NCBI GenBank assembly: GCA_016869015.1
Contig: VGFB01000169.1
Location: forward strand, 1 to 7,580
Origin: Armatimonadota bacterium
GTDB lineage: Bacteria > Armatimonadota > Zipacnadia > Zipacnadales > VGFC01
Direction of reading: 5' to 3'
DNA: 7,580 nt
Shown: positions 6,836 to 7,580 of the stretch, one piece after another
Layout of the letters: every line of letters begins with the position of its first letter
Position numbering within the stretch: position 1 is the stretch's first letter
Made by a program: the position numbers and the translations under genes
Notes under the pieces: generated by a model
The model's input: only the letters and a program-made list of their open reading frames with translations
Databases searched by the model: none
Told to the model about the DNA's origin: nothing

Positions 6836-7178
6836 AGTCACCCTCGCCCCGATGCAGGTGTCCGGGGCGCTTCCGCCCACGCAGGTTGCACTCGATCCAG
6901 ACCTGGGTGTATGGGGCCTCGACGATCTCCAGGATCGCGTGCTCGTCGCCCATGTGGGTGCACACTACGTCACCGGGCTCCACGACGTACTCCCGCCCGT
7001 CCGTCATCACGCGCGCCTTGCCGGCGAGAACGAACCAGAACTCCTCCGCGTCGTGGAAGTGCACCTCCACCGAACCCTCGCTCCGGGTCGAGCAACCCAT
7101 CGCGTTGATGCCGCCCTCAACCCTGCACCACTCCGGGGCGCGTTCCGTGCCGAAGTCCTCGCGTTTGATGATGGGCAT
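6834..7178 (-). CDS. Small cupin-domain protein
   Basis: A single-domain cupin of 114 residues. Seen: the first cupin motif VHFHDAEEFWFVLAGKARV with likely metal ligands H40, H42 and E45 or E46, and the second motif region VEPGDVVCTHMGDEHAI (P68-G69-D70, H80). The beta-barrel core spans about 35-95, and the tail RGRKRPGHLHRGEGD is short and basic. The start is well supported: AGGGAGG (7184-7190) sits 5 nt before the ATG. It follows the oxidoreductase by 20 nt and its stop overlaps the ribosome binding site of the C45 gene, so it is the middle gene of an operon. Cupins of this size act as sugar-related isomerases, dioxygenases or ligand-binding proteins. Next to a Gfo/Idh/MocA enzyme a role in sugar catabolism is plausible but unproven. 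The reaction is unknown. Confidence 0.85.
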   Translation of the reverse strand: MPIIKREDFGTERAPEWCRVEGGINAMGCSTRSEGSVEVHFHDAEEFWFVLAGKARVMTDGREYVVEPGDVVCTHMGDEHAILEIVEAPYTQVWIECNLRGRKRPGHLHRGEGD

Positions 7179-7198
7179 CGGGGCCTCCCTGTCGGCGC

Positions 7199-7580
7199 TC
7201 AGAGATCAGCGATGGTGAGTCTCTCGGCCCGCCGCGAGCTCTCCATCGCGGCGAAGACCATCGACAGCGACTGGATGTTGTCGTGACACTCCGTCTGGGG
7301 CTTCTCCCCCGTCCGTAGGAGACGGAGCATCTCCCGCAAGGCGCCGTGCATGTCGGCAGCGTCGACCTGAGGTTGCGCGATCGCGAGGTCCTTCAGCGGA
7401 CGGTTGAAGCCCTCATCTCCGGCGAGCACCTGGCCATGCGGGGTCTGATCGTTCTCGTAGAGCAGCGTGCCGTGCTCACCGATGAGTCGCCAGTTACCGT
7501 TCCAGCTGGTGTGGCACCCCTCGGCGCACCAGCTCCCGCGGTACGTGAAGACGACGCCCTCGGTCATCTCGAAGATGCAG
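7199..7580 (-). CDS. Gfo/Idh/MocA-family oxidoreductase, C-terminal fragment (5' end outside window)
   Basis: Only the last 126 codons are in the window; the frame is open to the right edge, so the NAD(P)-binding Rossmann half is not seen. The visible part matches the C-terminal domain of Gfo/Idh/MocA dehydrogenases: FEMTEGVVFTYRGSW (the beta-sheet strand over the active site), NGNWRLIGEHGTLLYEND ('W.i.G..G.l', typical), then DMHGALREMLRLLRTGEKPQTECHDNIQSLSMVFAAMESS and ERLTI at the end, the standard closing helices. Enzymes of this family oxidise or reduce sugars, inositols and related polyols with NAD(P). The specific substrate cannot be assigned from this part. It lies 20 nt upstream of the cupin on the same strand and is probably cotranscribed with it and the C45 hydrolase. 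Confidence 0.88.
   Translation of the reverse strand, partial: CIFEMTEGVVFTYRGSWCAEGCHTSWNGNWRLIGEHGTLLYENDQTPHGQVLAGDEGFNRPLKDLAIAQPQVDAADMHGALREMLRLLRTGEKPQTECHDNIQSLSMVFAAMESSRRAERLTIADL

Noticed and set aside
6821..6880. Upstream ATG at 6880 for the C45 gene, adding 20 residues
   Set aside because: The extra residues (MGGSAPDTCIGARVTEERTG) do not look like the family and would overlap the cupin by 47 bp. The ATG at 6820 has a well-placed GAGGAG.

Overview
This is a GC-rich bacterial window, probably from the Armatimonadota, with Planctomycetota or a similar environmental lineage as alternatives. The best taxonomic clue is the pseudopilin at 3164-3836. It combines a GFTLIELLVVIAIIAIL N-terminus, an LFPVFARAREKARQTSC segment and a C-terminal H-X9-DG motif, a style found in large paralogous families in those phyla. 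The formylglycine-type sulfatase, the Gfo/Idh/MocA oxidoreductase and the hydrazine-synthase-alpha-like cytochrome fit the same lineages. This is a judgement from recognition, not a search result.

Layout. (1) Positions 1-3040, minus strand: one uninterrupted reading frame of at least 1013 codons that runs off the left edge. It encodes a predicted exported protein with a beta-sandwich-like N-terminus, a helical linker, a PD40-type propeller, a hydrazine synthase alpha 'middle domain'-like region and two CxxCH haem sites. (2) Positions 3041-3163: a short intergenic stretch with a 15-bp perfect hairpin, a likely terminator for the pilin. (3) Positions 3164-3836, minus strand: the H-X9-DG pseudopilin, broken by one apparent extra base near 3548. 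(4) Positions 3837-4031: a divergent intergenic region. (5) Positions 4032-5699, plus strand: a sulfatase with a complete active-site signature, an extra C-terminal beta domain and no signal peptide. (6) Positions 5697-5767: a very strong hairpin between two convergent genes whose own stop codons form the base of the stem. (7) Positions 5765-7580, minus strand: a tight three-gene operon read from right to left, consisting of the C-terminus of a Gfo/Idh/MocA oxidoreductase, a small cupin and a C45-type (acyl-coenzyme A:6-aminopenicillanic acid acyltransferase-like) Ntn hydrolase.

How they may work together (inference): the sulfatase, the sugar-type oxidoreductase and the cupin suggest breakdown of sulfated or modified sugars, with the C45 hydrolase acting on an amide or acyl substrate. 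The haem propeller protein may belong to extracytoplasmic redox or carbohydrate handling. It lies in a separate transcription unit, so the link is only by proximity. Three minus-strand genes carry near-identical GGGAGG ribosome binding sites, whereas the sulfatase has only a poorly placed one. I see no tRNA, rRNA, CRISPR array, insertion sequence or phage gene.
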